Made by a program: the position numbers and the translations under genes
In this document: in pieces, positions 11,277 to 23,164 of the stretch
Numbering within the stretch: the stretch's first letter is position 1
Layout: each line of letters starts with the position of its first letter
The notes under the pieces: model-generated
What the model was told of the DNA's origin: nothing
What the model saw: the letters and a program-made list of their open reading frames with translations, nothing else
Databases searched by the model: none
Assembly (NCBI GenBank): GCA_019009955.1
Contig: CM032228.1
Span: 256,277,501-256,341,500 of the forward strand
DNA from: Riptortus pedestris
Taxonomy: Eukaryota > Arthropoda > Insecta > Hemiptera > Alydidae
Direction: 5' to 3'
DNA: 64,000 bases

Positions 11277-11773
11277 ATATATAGATATATATTTGCCTGT
11301 TAACGCTCTAGCGGTCACAATTTTTGTTTGATCGTTACCAAACTTCATATTTAAGCAGCGTTTGATGCAAAATGACAGATCAAGTTCGTTAATGGCCGAA
11401 ATCGGACTAGTGGGAGGGGGGTGTAGAGGGGATATTTTCGAAACTTCGAAATATCTCCGTTACTATAAGTCGGATCGAAAAAGTCTATAGAACCAATCTT
11501 ATTGCAAATTAAATTTACTATAAATTTATTCTCTAGCTTGAGTATTAACAGAGATATTTGCATTTGTATTGTGTGTGTGGTCGGCAGTAGTCGGCTATGT
11601 TCGGGACTTTCCGCCGAGAGCTAGGGCGGCCGTTTCCGTAACTGTTGGTCCCTCGAGAATATTATTAGAGATTCCTTACTACTACTGTTGTCATTAGGCA
11701 GATTTCTCTATTGTAAAACTTCACATGGGAAATCTGCTTAGTTTACACAACCCTTGCGTGACGGACTTTTATT
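9937..11773 (+). mobile_element. Family A copy split by a Helitron
   Basis: The left end is at 9937-10060 and the (TA)n core is divided. Family B lies inside at 10084-11231, and the right part resumes at about 11289, ending at CCCTTGCGTGACGGACTTTT near 11769. Removing the insert restores a typical copy. Confidence 0.8.
10084..11231 (-). mobile_element. Family B Helitron (non-autonomous), copy 1
   Basis: Reading the minus strand, the 3' end is CCCGG-hairpin (CCCGGGCAAAGCCGGG) then TATCTGAGCTAG with T next, the CTRR-T signature of Helitrons. The 5' end lies at CTCTGTCTGG near 11215, next to (TA)n. Internal blocks include AACTTGGTATGTATATTAC and AACAAAAGTTG. No Rep/helicase coding is present. 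Confidence 0.75.
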
Positions 11774-11774
11774 A

Positions 11775-13985
11775 ATCCGAGAACAAAAGATAGGGAAGGA
11801 GTGGGTCATCACTACCTGTTGGCATGTACCTCATCTAGAAAATATATATAACCTTGAAGAAATATAGCCTTTATAAGAGTGAATTATTTTCTCAGGATGT
11901 GATTAATGGATTTCAACACTCTTAAAATACAATATCTACTTACTATTTTGGAGATTAAGTATTTCCGAGTTTGATGAATGGTGTTGAGTGTCAAGGCAAA
12001 AGGTTCTCAAGGTAGAGTTGTTTCTCCCCATTTTCCAGCAGCCATTTTTCATCATATTTACAAACAATGTTATTTACAACGCGCGCCTGCTTGTTGTGTG
12101 TGTAAATATCACATCTTCCTGAGTTGTTCGCATAGGCTGCTCAATGTAATTATAGAATGACAAGATCGTTGTTTTACTATTTACCAAGAGGGTGAGATGA
12201 AACTTTTATATGGAAAACCAAATAGATGTATTTGTGACATGTTCAGTTTCGGGCTGTATGCCCCGGCCTATGGACCACATACTCACATGGAACTTAAAAA
12301 AAACACACTCTTTTCTTGAAACAAGTATTTCCTAATGGAATCGTCATTATTCTCCTTTAAGAATTATAAAGATAGAAAAAGGACATTCCTCGACTCTCCA
12401 AACGCACACAAAACAATTGGCGCAGAAAATGGTCTCCCGGAAATTGGCGTGGTTCCTGACATCGATGAAATCAGTGCTAAGATAGAAATGAATATTCAGG
12501 ACTTCCTTAGCAGACCGGAACCACGACAGGGGTGACAATGTAGTCTCAGCGGTGCGAAAATTAGAAGGAAAAATATTGTGCGTGAAATTAGCGAAGGCAG
12601 AATTTCATTCTTTCTATAAAACATTTAAATTTGAATCGAAGCAAATTTTATATATTAACCTATATAATGGCAATGATATGATTAGTCCGGTGACGAGGAG
12701 CAGGACAGACACAATGAATCTGAACAAGAATCCTTGCAGCTTGGATGATGCTTGCTGTGTAACCTCCAGGTCCCAGAAGATGTTTGTCACTTCCTTCCAG
12801 TCTGCCATATTCTCAAGTCAGGAGAGATTCGTTTGGGAAGAACTCACTCACCGAAACCAAGTCAAAAAAATATTAAATGCAGAGGAGTACTCATTACTTT
12901 ACAAAAATGTAAATATAGCATTAAAGTATAAATTTGATTATTTATAAAACTATATATTATAGTATTTTGCTATTCTGTAAATTTCTATTTCGTTTTTCGG
13001 TTTTTTGCCTTAGGTATTTATTATTTTATTTGACATCTAAATGTATAAATTTACATTTATTTCAAATGAAGAAAAAACTTGTCACTCAAGCTGTTGGGCT
13101 AACCAAAGCTTCTGTAAATTTCTTTATATTGGAGAGAATTGTTAAATAAGTTAACGAAAATTAAATTTGCTTTATTCAATATATTCAGTTCAATAAGGAT
13201 ATTGGATTCTTGAGGAGGCGGCGCACACTGGAGCGAGTGATAGGGTAAGCCGGACATTCATTAATATCTCCGTTTCTACTGGGCCTAGAATATTGATTCT
13301 GGTCTCATTTTAAAGCACATCCAATACTCTATTGAACTACCTCATCAGCAATTTTTTAGGCAATTTTGCCAGATGCGATAAAACGGTAGGATGAATTTTA
13401 AATGTGTACATACAGATTATGTATCGCTTACTAAGTAGAGAATTGTGATTTGTAGACACATAATATCTACTTATGTTTTATAAAAACACGTATTTAACTA
13501 TTTCTTCTAACGTGAATGGTGGCTTCAATTGTGTAGAGGTGGAGGCGTTTTACACCGTACGTAGTTGGGAAAGGTCCGCGGGAGGTATAATACGTCTTCC
13601 GCACCGAAAGTGTTAACACTAAAAGTAAAATATTTAATGAATAGGCAAGTTCTGACGACGTTTTAAATAAGACAATATACTCCTAAAAGCATGCCAAGTG
13701 GCATTGTTTCAAGCAAATACAAGCGATTTGCGAATTCTATTAAATAAAATTATTTTCAGCTAGATTTAAAAAAAAAAAAAAATTAGAGGAATTTTAAAAA
13801 CCTTTAGGCCAGTTTTTGATTTGTTATAATACCCTTAATGTGTACTGAAAGCAACAATAATTTATAAAATGAAATAAGAGTTCACGGCGAATTTAATAAG
13901 CCAAGGCTTTTTTTAACATAGCAATTATAACCAGGCATTATGTAAAAACCATTGCAATAATATGGCTAAAATCAATCTGCCCAAT
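11775..13985. other. No recognisable element; weak open frames only
   Basis: About 2.2 kb of AT-rich sequence without Family A or B. Two adjacent plus-strand frames (12335-12535, 66 codons; 12552-12947, 131 codons) contain charged residues (EISAKIEMNIQDF, SRSQKMFVTSFQSA) and could be a broken coding remnant, but no family is recognised and no splice or start signal decides it. Confidence 0.4.
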
Positions 13986-13986
13986 T

Positions 13987-14489
13987 AAAAAGTCCGTCAC
14001 GCAGGGGCTGCGTAAACTAAGCAGATTTCCCACGTGAAGTTTTACAATAGAGAAATCTGCCTAGTAATAACCTATTCTCACGAGGACGAATAGTTAGTGA
14101 AACTGCCACACTAGCGCTAGTGCGCTCGGCGAAAACTCCCGAACATAGCCGACCATACTCACAATACAAATCCAAATATCTCGGTTAATATTAAAGATAC
14201 CGAATAAATGTATAGAACAATATTTATAGTAAATTTAATTAGCAATAAGATTGGTTCTATACAATATTTTGATCCGACGTATGGTAACGGAGATATTTCG
14301 AATTTTCGAAAATCCCCCCTCTAAACCCCCCCTCCTCCCACTGGTCCGATTTCAGCCATTAACGAACTTGATCTTCCTTTTTACATAAAACGATTAAATT
14401 CCGAGTTTGGTAACGATCAAACAAAAATTGCGACCGCTAGAGCGTTAACAGACAAATATATATATCTATATATATATATATATATATAT

Positions 14490-14526
<37 letters not shown>

Positions 14527-14665
14527 TATATATATATAATTTTGAACGGACCTCATTTTCGTCATCTCCTGGGTAGGATCGATGGACATTTGAAGAAATT
14601 TTTCGAAACTCGCGTCATGAGTACGACCTCAATAGCTGATTTCCCTTAAGGGAAATCTGCTAAAA
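13987..14665 (-). mobile_element. Family A, full-length
   Basis: Both termini are intact: AAAAAGTCCGTCACGCAGG at 13987 and GGGAAATCTGCTAAAA ending at 14665. The core is interrupted (TA)n at 14455-14540. Length is 679 bp. It is a good reference copy for the reverse orientation. Confidence 0.85.
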
Positions 14666-16119
14666 GGGTTTATGTGGAACTAAGAATACAATAAAAATCC
14701 CAAATTAAAACTTTTATTTTTTCCCCAATGTCCAACATTACTGAAGGATCGCTCCAGTTTGTGCCCGGTGGCCGCATGGTATAAGGCGTCGGTAAATGTA
14801 GCACTACCGTAAGATGAAGGTAAAAATGGGTACAGGATCGTCAAAGGAGAAAATTAGTTAACTAGTTGGCTATCAGAGCTAACTATTGTCGGAGCGCTAA
14901 TGGATCAGAGGGAGCCTAGCTAGTATACAGCTCTGCCATACTCTAACTATAACTAAAGGTTATGGCTGACTTATATTACGTCTAGGCAACATACGCTCTC
15001 CTGACATCACAAACATCAGCATTTATTTCCTTTATAATCCCTTCCTTTTTCCTCTTTATGTCATTTCTCCAGTAGCTGTAGCCTGTTACTCTGCTCATTT
15101 TAAGTTTGTAATTGTTATTATCGATAAAAGTGCATTTTATAAAAAAGGCTTTCAAGCTTACTTTATACTTAACTGGCGGTCGAATATAGGGTCTTAGGAG
15201 AAGTTTTCATTTTCATGTGTGTTTGTCAATTTCCCGCAATTTTGAAAACTTTGTATTTTAATCGTTAACTGCTTACTACCCAAATTATAGTGAAGCCTAT
15301 CACTTTTACTCGTGATCCATTAGCCAGAATTACATTGTAGCAGACGACAGGCTGTAGCAGGAAGAACGAATCTGGAGGAGCACAAGACTCAGGACATCAA
15401 CATCATCATCAGATTCATCTTGGCAGCCGGAGGAAGAACCGGAGGAACAACAGCACAACAGTAGTGAGAATAGCCTCTGTATACCTCATAAAAATTACTT
15501 TGTTATTAACCTCCTAAATTAAGCCCTATAATGTCTAACCAACATGAAATCCACACTATTCCCCAAATCCAAAAAGATATTCTGACTCAAAACATTAGAA
15601 AATTCAAATGATCTCCAAACAATTCCCAATGAATATTTTAAAATATATTCCCAGGAACGATGGAACCAGCTACAAATTAACTCAATTTATAGCAATGTGT
15701 GGAATTATTTAAATCATATTGCACCTTAGACAATCAAGATAAGGAAAACAACCATTGGTTAATTTTTAAAGCAGCTATGTACGATTTAGATGGTCCAGCC
15801 GAAGGTGTTGCTTACAACAGTAATTATGCTACACTAACTGACTAGTTAGAATCATTAAGAAAAAATTTTGCTGACAACAAGATCAATTGCAGACCTCAAA
15901 GCAGAGCCATCTGTCATGAGATCGTACCCTAGAGAACACCCGATTGAATTTCTGAATAGACTAGATGAAAAAAGAACTACAGTGGTAACACGCTAAAAAC
16001 TAGACAAGGTCACTGGCACTCTGCTAGACCAGCTGATACAACAACTAGCCGCTACACCAGTAAGGACATTTACACACGGTCTTAGGACGTGCGGTTAGCT
16101 TTTGCGGTAATAATAGCCG

Positions 16120-16576
16120 CTATTCCCGGGTTTCGGCACCAAAATGTAAAGGCGGGAAGCTTTTTAAAGGCAAGAATAAGAAAGCATTAGACTGAAACAA
16201 AAGTATTAAAGAGATAATTTCCTCATAAGAAAGCATTAGACTGAATTATTCACTATTTTTTTTTGGAAAGATGAGGGGAAATAATACAAGTCACTATTCG
16301 AGTTCTCCAAAGAATCAAGTATATATTGAATAAGCAACATATAATACACTTTATAGTAGGCAGCTAATTTTATACAACTTAAATCCTAAAGAATGCTGAT
16401 TTAGAAACTAACCTTATGTCTAATTGAGCCAAACATTAACACTTATTGATATAGAGGTTGAAAAAAGTAACAAAGGAAATTTAACTTTATAAAATACTTT
16501 AGCGGCAAGCCAATAATATATATACAATATAATGATCGGTCCTATATTATGAGTACTCATTTAATAGTTTGCCTAC
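16120..16576 (-). mobile_element. LTR end plus BEL/Pao-type primer-binding site (putative)
   Basis: On the minus strand, CTTTACA is followed by TTTTGGTGCCGAAACCCGGG (about 16146-16127). An LTR ending in CA next to a TGG...CCC primer site is expected for LTR elements, and this motif resembles BEL/Pao sites as remembered. The LTR start could be the TGTAGGC at about 16576 or further out. It interrupts the gypsy gag. Confidence 0.45.
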
Positions 16577-16739
16577 ATAATGCTAGCATTATAATATGAA
16601 GTAGGTACCTGCGAGAAAATTTCCTTGAAGTGGAGTCTTCTTCGGGTGTTATTTTGTGTTCCCAATGAGATTATGTCTTCTAGCTGGTGAAAACTGGTTG
16701 TGGTGATCCGTATATGATACTTAGCGTTGCGGGAGATGA

Positions 16740-17010
16740 AAGATAGACTATTACACTGTAGCGGTAGAACCAATACAGGAGAGTGGACAAGCCCCTGCTC
16801 TGGAGCGGAATAGATCCCAACTGTGTAACGGGTGAATCCCAACTGTACTGTATCTTTGAAGCGGAGTACACTATTACTGTAACGGTAGAAACGACTCTGG
16901 AAAGGATCAGAGCCCAACTGAGCGGTTATCTCTGAAGCGGGGTAAACTTTTACTGGAGCGATAGCAACGACCTCGGAGAGGGACAAAGCCCAACTGACTG
17001 TTCCGCTTGA
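16740..17010. repeat. Degenerate tandem-like repeats
   Basis: ACTGTAGCGGTAGAA-like and AGAGCCCAACTG-like blocks recur three times at roughly 75-120-bp spacing (16756, 16875, 16951). The 239-codon minus-strand frame across them has no recognisable domain. They may be part of the LTR inserted in the gypsy remnant. Confidence 0.45.
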
Positions 17011-18164
17011 AACCAGCCGGTGCCTTCTTGAGCTAGCGCCGTAGTTTCCGCTATTGGCGGCCAATAGCCACCTCCTTGGTGATCTCGAAATTCGATTCAA
17101 AGGCGAGTGAACACACGGTGTACATGCTACCCTAGGAGCACACTTACAGGTACTACAGATAAAGGACTTAAACGACTCTAGGTCAAAACTAATTAACGAC
17201 TGCAGCATTATATTATCACAGTTAAAACTAAACCACACTATGGAAGTCATAAACAAAATTGATACCCATAAATATAATTTTAGAACTCCCAATTTTTCTC
17301 ATCAAATATCTCCCACTAGATTTAAACCAAATTTTCAACCAAATCAATACTTCGCTCAACCCTGCAAACCAAGACCTTTTAATACGCAACCCTTTTCCCA
17401 ACAAACTCAACCACTTGTGCAACAACCCTCTGTTTCTAAATGGAATAGACAGAATACTGTCTCTATGAAATCGATTCCACCTAAGCCTAACAAAAATTCC
17501 ATTTCTCCATTTGAGATAACATATGTCGAGTCTAATAAACAAATATTCCGAAACTGACAAGTTAAAGCACATGCAAGAACAACTTAGTACATTGACAAAC
17601 AGAATAAACAAACTTACAGACCATTTTTTAGAGAGAATTCACCACCCACACAAGCCACCGGATCCAGATTTGAATTAAAGGCAATGGATAGATCACTCCC
17701 GTACTTTTTGGACCAGGAAATGGCTAATAGACACGGGATCTTTAAAGAATTATATCAATCCGGAAATAGTGCCACCTCATTGACGTAGGTTCAAAGAAAC
17801 ACTTATGGTAAAAATACCTGTGTGCGAAACACATGGGTCGGAATATATTTTATGTCCGACAGATAATATGTTTCCCAATAGTTTCTTTATGAAAATGTAT
17901 CTATTCCAATTTTCCATTAGATATGACATACTGTTCGGACACGAGTCGATGAGTAAAATTAATGCTGATGTTTGTGATGTCAGGAGGGCGGCTGATCCCG
18001 TCCACAGACAGGCAATGTCAACTGGGCACTAACACTCATTCCAGGTCCTCCTTGGTTAACGGGGGCTGTATGTCCAGTTGATCACTCTGCTCACGAATCC
18101 CTACTGTCCCAATTGGGAGTGGCAGAACATCTATAATGCCAACCAGTAAAAAAAGAAGATTTTT

Positions 18165-19125
18165 TGATTGTTAAACACTACAAAATTAGGAATGGGGTTC
18201 ACAAATAAAAAAAAATGCAGGTTCATTAATAATCTTTATTAGATCTTTGGTTACAATTACAATACACCAGTTATAAAGTTGAAAGAGAAATAGATGTGAC
18301 TCAAACGCCTATTGGCTATGATATGTTTGTGATTATAGACACTTATAGAGAATCTTAGTATTTGTAACATTTATTATAAAGAGCGAATGCAAGTTTGCAG
18401 GAAATTCTAGCCCATTTAGTCACTGCCCTACAAAATATGCATTCTCTCTACTAACACTTATGTTTAAAATACTTCACTGGTAACAACACCGAGATAAAAT
18501 CATCTTAAAGCCATCAACACTTAGGCCAGCCTTCAATGTAAATATATTATAAACAAAATATATTAATTTTTATTTTTTATTTTTCAAATATTTAAAATCT
18601 TAAACATCTTCCATTATAAATTAGTGATATGTATCATTAAAAGTATTTATTTATATTACTTACTTACCTCATTATAGTAGGAGCTATGATATGTATTAAA
18701 TTGATTGATATGTATATTTAGTTTTTGTTGGAAATTATATACTGTGCCGATACAACCATAGAAAATATATATAGGGAATAAAGCGAAGGGGCTTCTGCTA
18801 CTTTGATGATATACGGCGGAAGAGAGAGAGCCGACATGTTAGAGGAAGACGGGAGTCTTGCCTGTGATTCTCTTTTCACCTGCTGTTCTCTCCATCTCTA
18901 TCTTGGGAGCGTGGTCTGAAGCTACTGGCCCTATGCACACCATCGGGTCGCTGAAGTAGGAACACATCTACAACACACAAACAGGGCAAAACGATATTAA
19001 AATCAGTAACTGGGGAAAAAATGATAAATATAACTATATAAACTATGGAGCTGAGAGAAAGAGCAACGAGAAATGAAGATATAGTGATAAACTGGAAACA
19101 TTGTAGGCAATCGATTTATACATTG
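18165..19125. other. Unassigned AT-rich sequence
   Basis: No coding, repeat or terminal structure that I can recognise. A G-rich stretch at 18780-18970 has lower AT than its neighbours. Confidence 0.4.
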
Positions 19126-19303
19126 TTCATGATTTTTTTTTATTTATTTATTCTTACGATAATCGCATTTTGGCGCAGGAGCGATTTAGCGACGAAGCAG
19201 TTAAATTCCTATAATCACTTTATTATATTAACGTAAGTATTCTCATTTCTGCAAATATTTTCAGTATTGTCCTACATTATAATTTTTGTGGAAATGTTGT
19301 TAA

Positions 19304-19798
19304 CAGTGGCGGCTCGCGTATAGGCACTGTGGAGCTGCAGCACCCCCAATTTCCACTTGATGTTATCTATAACATTTAATATTCATTTTTCTTTAATTCT
19401 TTCTTTATACCTGTATAATATATAATCCTTAAGCTTAATGCAGTAACCATCCCCCATTTTATGGAAAAAGATACAAAAATCTTTGTATGGAACTGTGAGC
19501 TTCACAGTTCCAGAGGCGAGGTGTTTGGCTGTTGTGCACATGCCCTCAGAGGAAGCTCCACAAGGGACAGAGAGCACTGTCTTTCCCGCAGTGCCGACCG
19601 AATAGATTAAGCTTGAACTGGAACAATTTAGGTTAAAGTAATTAAAAAATGTTTGATTTTGTTCTTTTAGGATTTTATCAAGTTTCTGAATAAATTTTCT
19701 TTTTATACATGTTTGTTTCCTTTTACACAATTTTAAAATAAAGGCTAAAAATTTTCTGGAGCAGCACCCCCGCTAATTTTAGCTACGAGCCGCCACTA
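19304..19798. mobile_element. hAT-like non-autonomous element nested in the LINE
   Basis: The left end CAGTGGCGGCTCG and the inverse of the right end TAGTGGCGGCTCG match 12 of 13. The flanks GTTGTTAA (19296-19303) and ATTGTTAG (19799-19806) agree at 6 of 8, an eroded 8-bp target duplication as expected for hAT. Length is 495 bp. A 115-codon minus frame inside has no recognised domain. Confidence 0.7.
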
Positions 19799-19834
19799 AT
19801 TGTTAGATTTCAAGTAGTGAAATACGCGGTCTAT

Positions 19835-20092
19835 TTACTGGCTACAATCATGTAGTAATTCAGTGGAAGAGTATGGCAGGTCTATGTGAGTCCTTAGATA
19901 GCAGTCAGTTAGTATATGTTTCATACTAAGTTTACAGTTACAGTGTTGGTAGTAGGTTTCGTCTTCTCCAGTAAATAATTAAATTCTTAATCTCGTTAAA
20001 ACTAGTTCTTCTCTTCTAATTAGCCTTTTTGAGGAAGGCCATTCACCAAGTATAGGTTTCAGTTCTCGAAGTTTGATGTCAGTTGTGGTAAA
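19835..20092 (-). pseudogene. LINE ORF2 C-terminal zinc-knuckle region
   Basis: The same frame continues after the stop: REELVLTRLRI, then (after another stop) ETYYQHCNCKLSMKHILTDC. The C.C....KHILTDC pattern is the usual C-terminal CCHC-like motif of these LINEs. A TAA at 19835-19837 ends it. Confidence 0.7.
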
Positions 20093-20580
20093 CTAAGATT
20101 TCTGCCATGAATTGAGTATCATATATTTTTCTTGGGCTTGAATATCTTGGAATGTACAATAAGTGGTGCCGTGAGTTCTTCTTTGAGTAGCTGATTTGGT
20201 CAATTCGTCTACTTGTGTGCTTTGTCTAATGTTTGTATGTCCGGGTAACCAGTACACAGTTATTCTTTTGTTTAATGCCTGGATTTTGTGAAATATGTTC
20301 GAGATGAGTGGTTGAGAATTATATATGTATTCTGATGAATGTAATGAGTTAAGAGAGTCGGTGAAAATAATGGTGTCCGTGTCTGTAGTTTCAGGAATGT
20401 TGTCTATCGCCAGTTTGAGGGCTTCGAGCTCAGCTGTATATATGCTTGTTTCATCTGCCAGCTTTATTTGAAAGTTAGCTGAGCCAAAACTTGCAGCTGT
20501 CCCTGATGAATCTCTGATTCAGAGATTTTCTGCATCTATGAATGATGTAAGTGGTCCATGTCTTGGAGTCAAAGATTAGA
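20093..20580 (-). pseudogene. RNase H domain of the same LINE
   Basis: After a stop near 20519 the frame reads ADETSIYTAELEALKLAI (the YTAEL glutamate), TDSLNSLHSSE (the TDS aspartate) and VYWLPGHTNI..VDELTKSA (a modified WxPGH..N..AD block). This is the RNase H type found after RT in I and R1/Jockey-like LINEs. A TAG at 20093-20095 ends it. Confidence 0.75.
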
Positions 20581-20582
20581 CC

Positions 20583-21587
20583 TCATATTTTTATGTTATT
20601 AGCCACAGAGATTGGGATATTGTAAAGAGTTAGGTTTAGTGAAGGAAGTATTCTTTCCATAGATAAAATAATTGCTTTTGTTTTATGAGATGAGTATTTG
20701 AGGCCATTCCCACGACTCCATTCTTCTAAACTGTAAATGTTATTCTGAAGAAGTTGTACTGCGTGTTCGATTGCGCGTGTGCAAATGCAAATAAATAGGT
20801 CATCTACATACAAATAATAGTATACACTGTTAGGCATAACATAGCGGACGCTGTCTATAGCTATTAAGAAAAGGGTGGTGCTTAAAACACATCCTTGGAG
20901 AATTCCATTTTCCTGTGCATATCTACTGGAATAATTATGACCAATTTTTACTCTAAATGCACTATTCGATAGAACATGTTTAACAAATGTCATAAATTTT
21001 CCTCGAATATTCCATTCATAGAGTTTTTGTAATATAGTTTCTCGCCAAACTGTATCAAAAGCCTTTTTGATATCAAACGAGACAGCAACAATAGAGTTTT
21101 TGTTTAAGAATGCATTTCTAATATCTCTTTCCAATCTAACAATGTGCTCCATCGTCGAGTGGTTTGGTCTGAATCCGCATTGGTAACCAGAAAGTAATTT
21201 ATTCTTCTCCAAATACCATAACAATCTCTTGTTTAACATCCTTTCAAAAAGCTTACAAATGCAGCTGGTTAAAACAATTGGTCGGTAACTAGTAGCAAGT
21301 GTCTTATCTTTATCGGGTTTAGGGATTGGTATGATGATTGATTGATTCCATGTGTCTGGATATTCACCTGTATCATACGCTCTATTGTACAAATTCAGAA
21401 GTTCCACAATACCTTTATTGGATAGATTCTTTATCATATCATAATTAATACCATCATCCCCTGGCGATGTCTCTTTGACCTGCGATAAGGACAATTTGAA
21501 TTCATTTAATGTAATTGGATCATTCAATGGGTTATATTGATCGTCATCAACATTTGTTTCATTAAAAAGAAAATTATTTTTATGCAT
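20583..21587 (-). pseudogene. LINE reverse transcriptase domain, I/Nimb-like
   Basis: An open frame of 334 codons. Visible RT blocks in order: ETSPGDDGI (about residue 39), IIPIPKPDKD (85), SYRPIVLTSCICKLFERM (100), QCGFRPNHSTMEH (135), VAVSFDIKKAFDTVW (166, motif A aspartate), ENGILQGCVLSTTLF (226, motif B), YYYLYVDDLFIC (256, motif C with both aspartates) and LKYSSHKTKAII (299). The RT core is complete and uninterrupted, unlike the downstream part. The STMEH.V.LE..I and RNase H context points to the I clade. It lacks the upstream endonuclease, so it is a dead 5'-truncated copy. Confidence 0.85.
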
Positions 21588-21654
21588 TAGTGAATCTTAT
21601 TTGCAGGATTTTGATGGTTTAGAGATGATAAAAAATCTATCAACAAGATTTCTT

Positions 21655-21745
21655 GCTACTCCAGACAATTTATTCTTACAAACTCTTAGCGCTTTCGGGA
21701 ATTACATTACCATCATCAGGGCTACAAACTATATAGCACCATAAT
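21655..21745 (-). ncRNA. Hammerhead-like motif, Penelope-type, copy 1 (putative)
   Basis: On the minus strand: TTTGTAGCC, CTGATGA, then TGGTAATGTAATTCCC, GAAA, GCGCTAAGAG, TTTGTAAGAATAAATTGT. It is clearly homologous to 23418-23490 over about 65 bp. Stem II is slightly broken relative to that copy. Confidence 0.4.
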
Positions 21746-22013
21746 TACGAAGTCTAAAAATATTTTTAAAAATGTACATAATAGGTTATATTAAAAAAAC
21801 AGTCAATAAAACTATGAAGTTTACAACAATAACTTGTATCTATAACATCATATTTATAATTAAAATATAATAAATTAATAATGGCTTACTGACTATCTAA
21901 ATATCAAAATCACAAAATAACAATAATAGTTAGATAGTAAGCCATTATTAATTAACCATATTTTAAATACAAATATGCTGTTATAGATACATGTTATAAT
22001 TTTAGACTTTATA

Positions 22014-22123
22014 TTAGCAGATTTCCCTTAAGGGAAATCTGCTATTGAGGTCGTACTCATGAGGCGATTTTCGAAGTTTTTCTTCACATGTCCATCGATC
22101 CTACGCAGGAGGTCCGTTCAAAA

Positions 22124-22165
<42 letters not shown>

Positions 22166-22168
22166 ATA

Positions 22169-22232
<64 letters not shown>

Positions 22233-22678
22233 TTTGTCTGTTACCGCTCTAGCGGTCGCAATTTTTGTTTGATCGTTACCAAACTCGATATTTAGTCGTT
22301 TTATATAAAAAAAAAGATCAAGTAACGGCTGAAATCGGACCAGTGGGAGGGGGGGGGGGTTTAGAGAGGAGGAATTTCGAAAATTCGAAATTTCTCCGTT
22401 AAAATAAGTAGGATCGAAAAAATTTATAGAAACAATCTTATTGCAAATTAAATTTACTATAAATATTGTTAAATACATTTATTCCCTATCTTGAATATTA
22501 ACCGAGATATTTGCATTTTTATGAAATTTGGGCCGATAACGGATTTTTGAATTTCTAGCGAAAAGCTAGTTCCGCCCTTTGCCGTAACCGTTCGGCTCTC
22601 CTAAGGAGATTTCTCTATTGTATAACATCCCGTGGGAAATCTGCTTAGTTTACGCAGCCCCTGCGTGACGGACTTTTT
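22014..22678 (+). mobile_element. Family A reference copy (Helentron-like, non-autonomous)
   Basis: Left terminus TTAGCAG at 22014 with a perfect 28-nt palindrome at 22016-22043 (AGCAGATTTCCC, TTAA, inverse). Conserved left block (GAGGTCGTACTCATGA..CCATCGATCCTAC) runs to about 22120, followed by a (TA)n core at 22122-22230. The right block starts at TTTGTCTGTTACCGCTCTAG and ends with GGGAAATCTGCTTAG, hairpin ACGCAG-CCC-CTGCGT and GACGGACTTTTTT. Subterminal inverted repeats, a microsatellite core, a 3' hairpin and T-rich flanks fit Helentron-derived INEs. No protein is coded. Confidence 0.85.
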
Positions 22679-23164
22679 TCGCTTACTGATTGATTTTTTT
22701 AATGTGACCTACTATATACATTTTTCTAATATTTTTAGACTCTTTATTTGTTTCGGGATCGAAGAGGCGTCCCATAAAAAGATGTATAGGGAGATGCCCC
22801 TTCGCCCCATTTGTGAATTGAGAGAGTGGACTGTATAGTAAAAGGGAGGGTGGTGTAAATTATAAAGCATGGATGGATATAATAAAATATAATTAAGTGA
22901 TATCAATAATAATGAGAACAAATAATAAAATGAAATTGTTGATCTGTTAAAATCTAATGATGTTCCAATTGGCGAGCTGCTGTGGGTTGGTTGGAGCTGG
23001 TGGTGGAGCTGGTTGCTGTGGTGATGCCCATTATTGGGTTAATGCCCGTTGGCTTCGATGTGTGACGAATTTTGATATAAATGTGAGAACTCACTTTATT
23101 TATTGTCCATGTTTCTTCTCCTTCTTGTTTCTTCCCCGCTTCATCGCCCTACGGGCCCTTTTAC

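Larger units (their letters stand above)
15350..18160 (+). pseudogene. Ty3/gypsy retrotransposon remnant (gag to protease)
   Basis: A gag-like start at 15531 is followed by broken frames. One stretch (15735-15890) reads NNHWLIFKAAMYDLDGPA and LESLRKNFADNK, typical of gypsy capsid (HW..F..A...L.GPA). A later one (15998-16095) reads LLDQLIQQLAATPVRTF. A gag C-terminal region rich in F, P, N and Q lies at 17240-17557. A protease-like C-terminal part (LFQFSIRYDILFGHESMSKI, resembling the GLIG.D.L segment of 17.6-type elements) lies at 17805-17990. Many stops and an insertion at about 16100-17200 break the frame. RT and integrase are absent. Confidence 0.6.
19131..21590 (-). mobile_element. I/Nimb-like LINE, 5'-truncated
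   Basis: This runs from the RT frame through RNase H, a C-terminal CCHC region and a 3' UTR ending in an (AATA)n A-rich tail near 19131. A hAT-like element sits in the UTR (19304-19798). The 5' endonuclease and ORF1 are missing. Confidence 0.75.

Noticed and set aside
14765..14845. tRNA-like A-box (GGTGGCCGCATGGTATAAGG)
   Set aside because: It resembles the start of a Ser/Leu tRNA or a tRNA-derived SINE, but no B-box, cloverleaf or acceptor stem follows.
16573..17292. 239-codon minus-strand frame
   Set aside because: It spans tandem-like repeats and overlaps the plus-strand gag remnant; no domain is visible and the composition is uneven.
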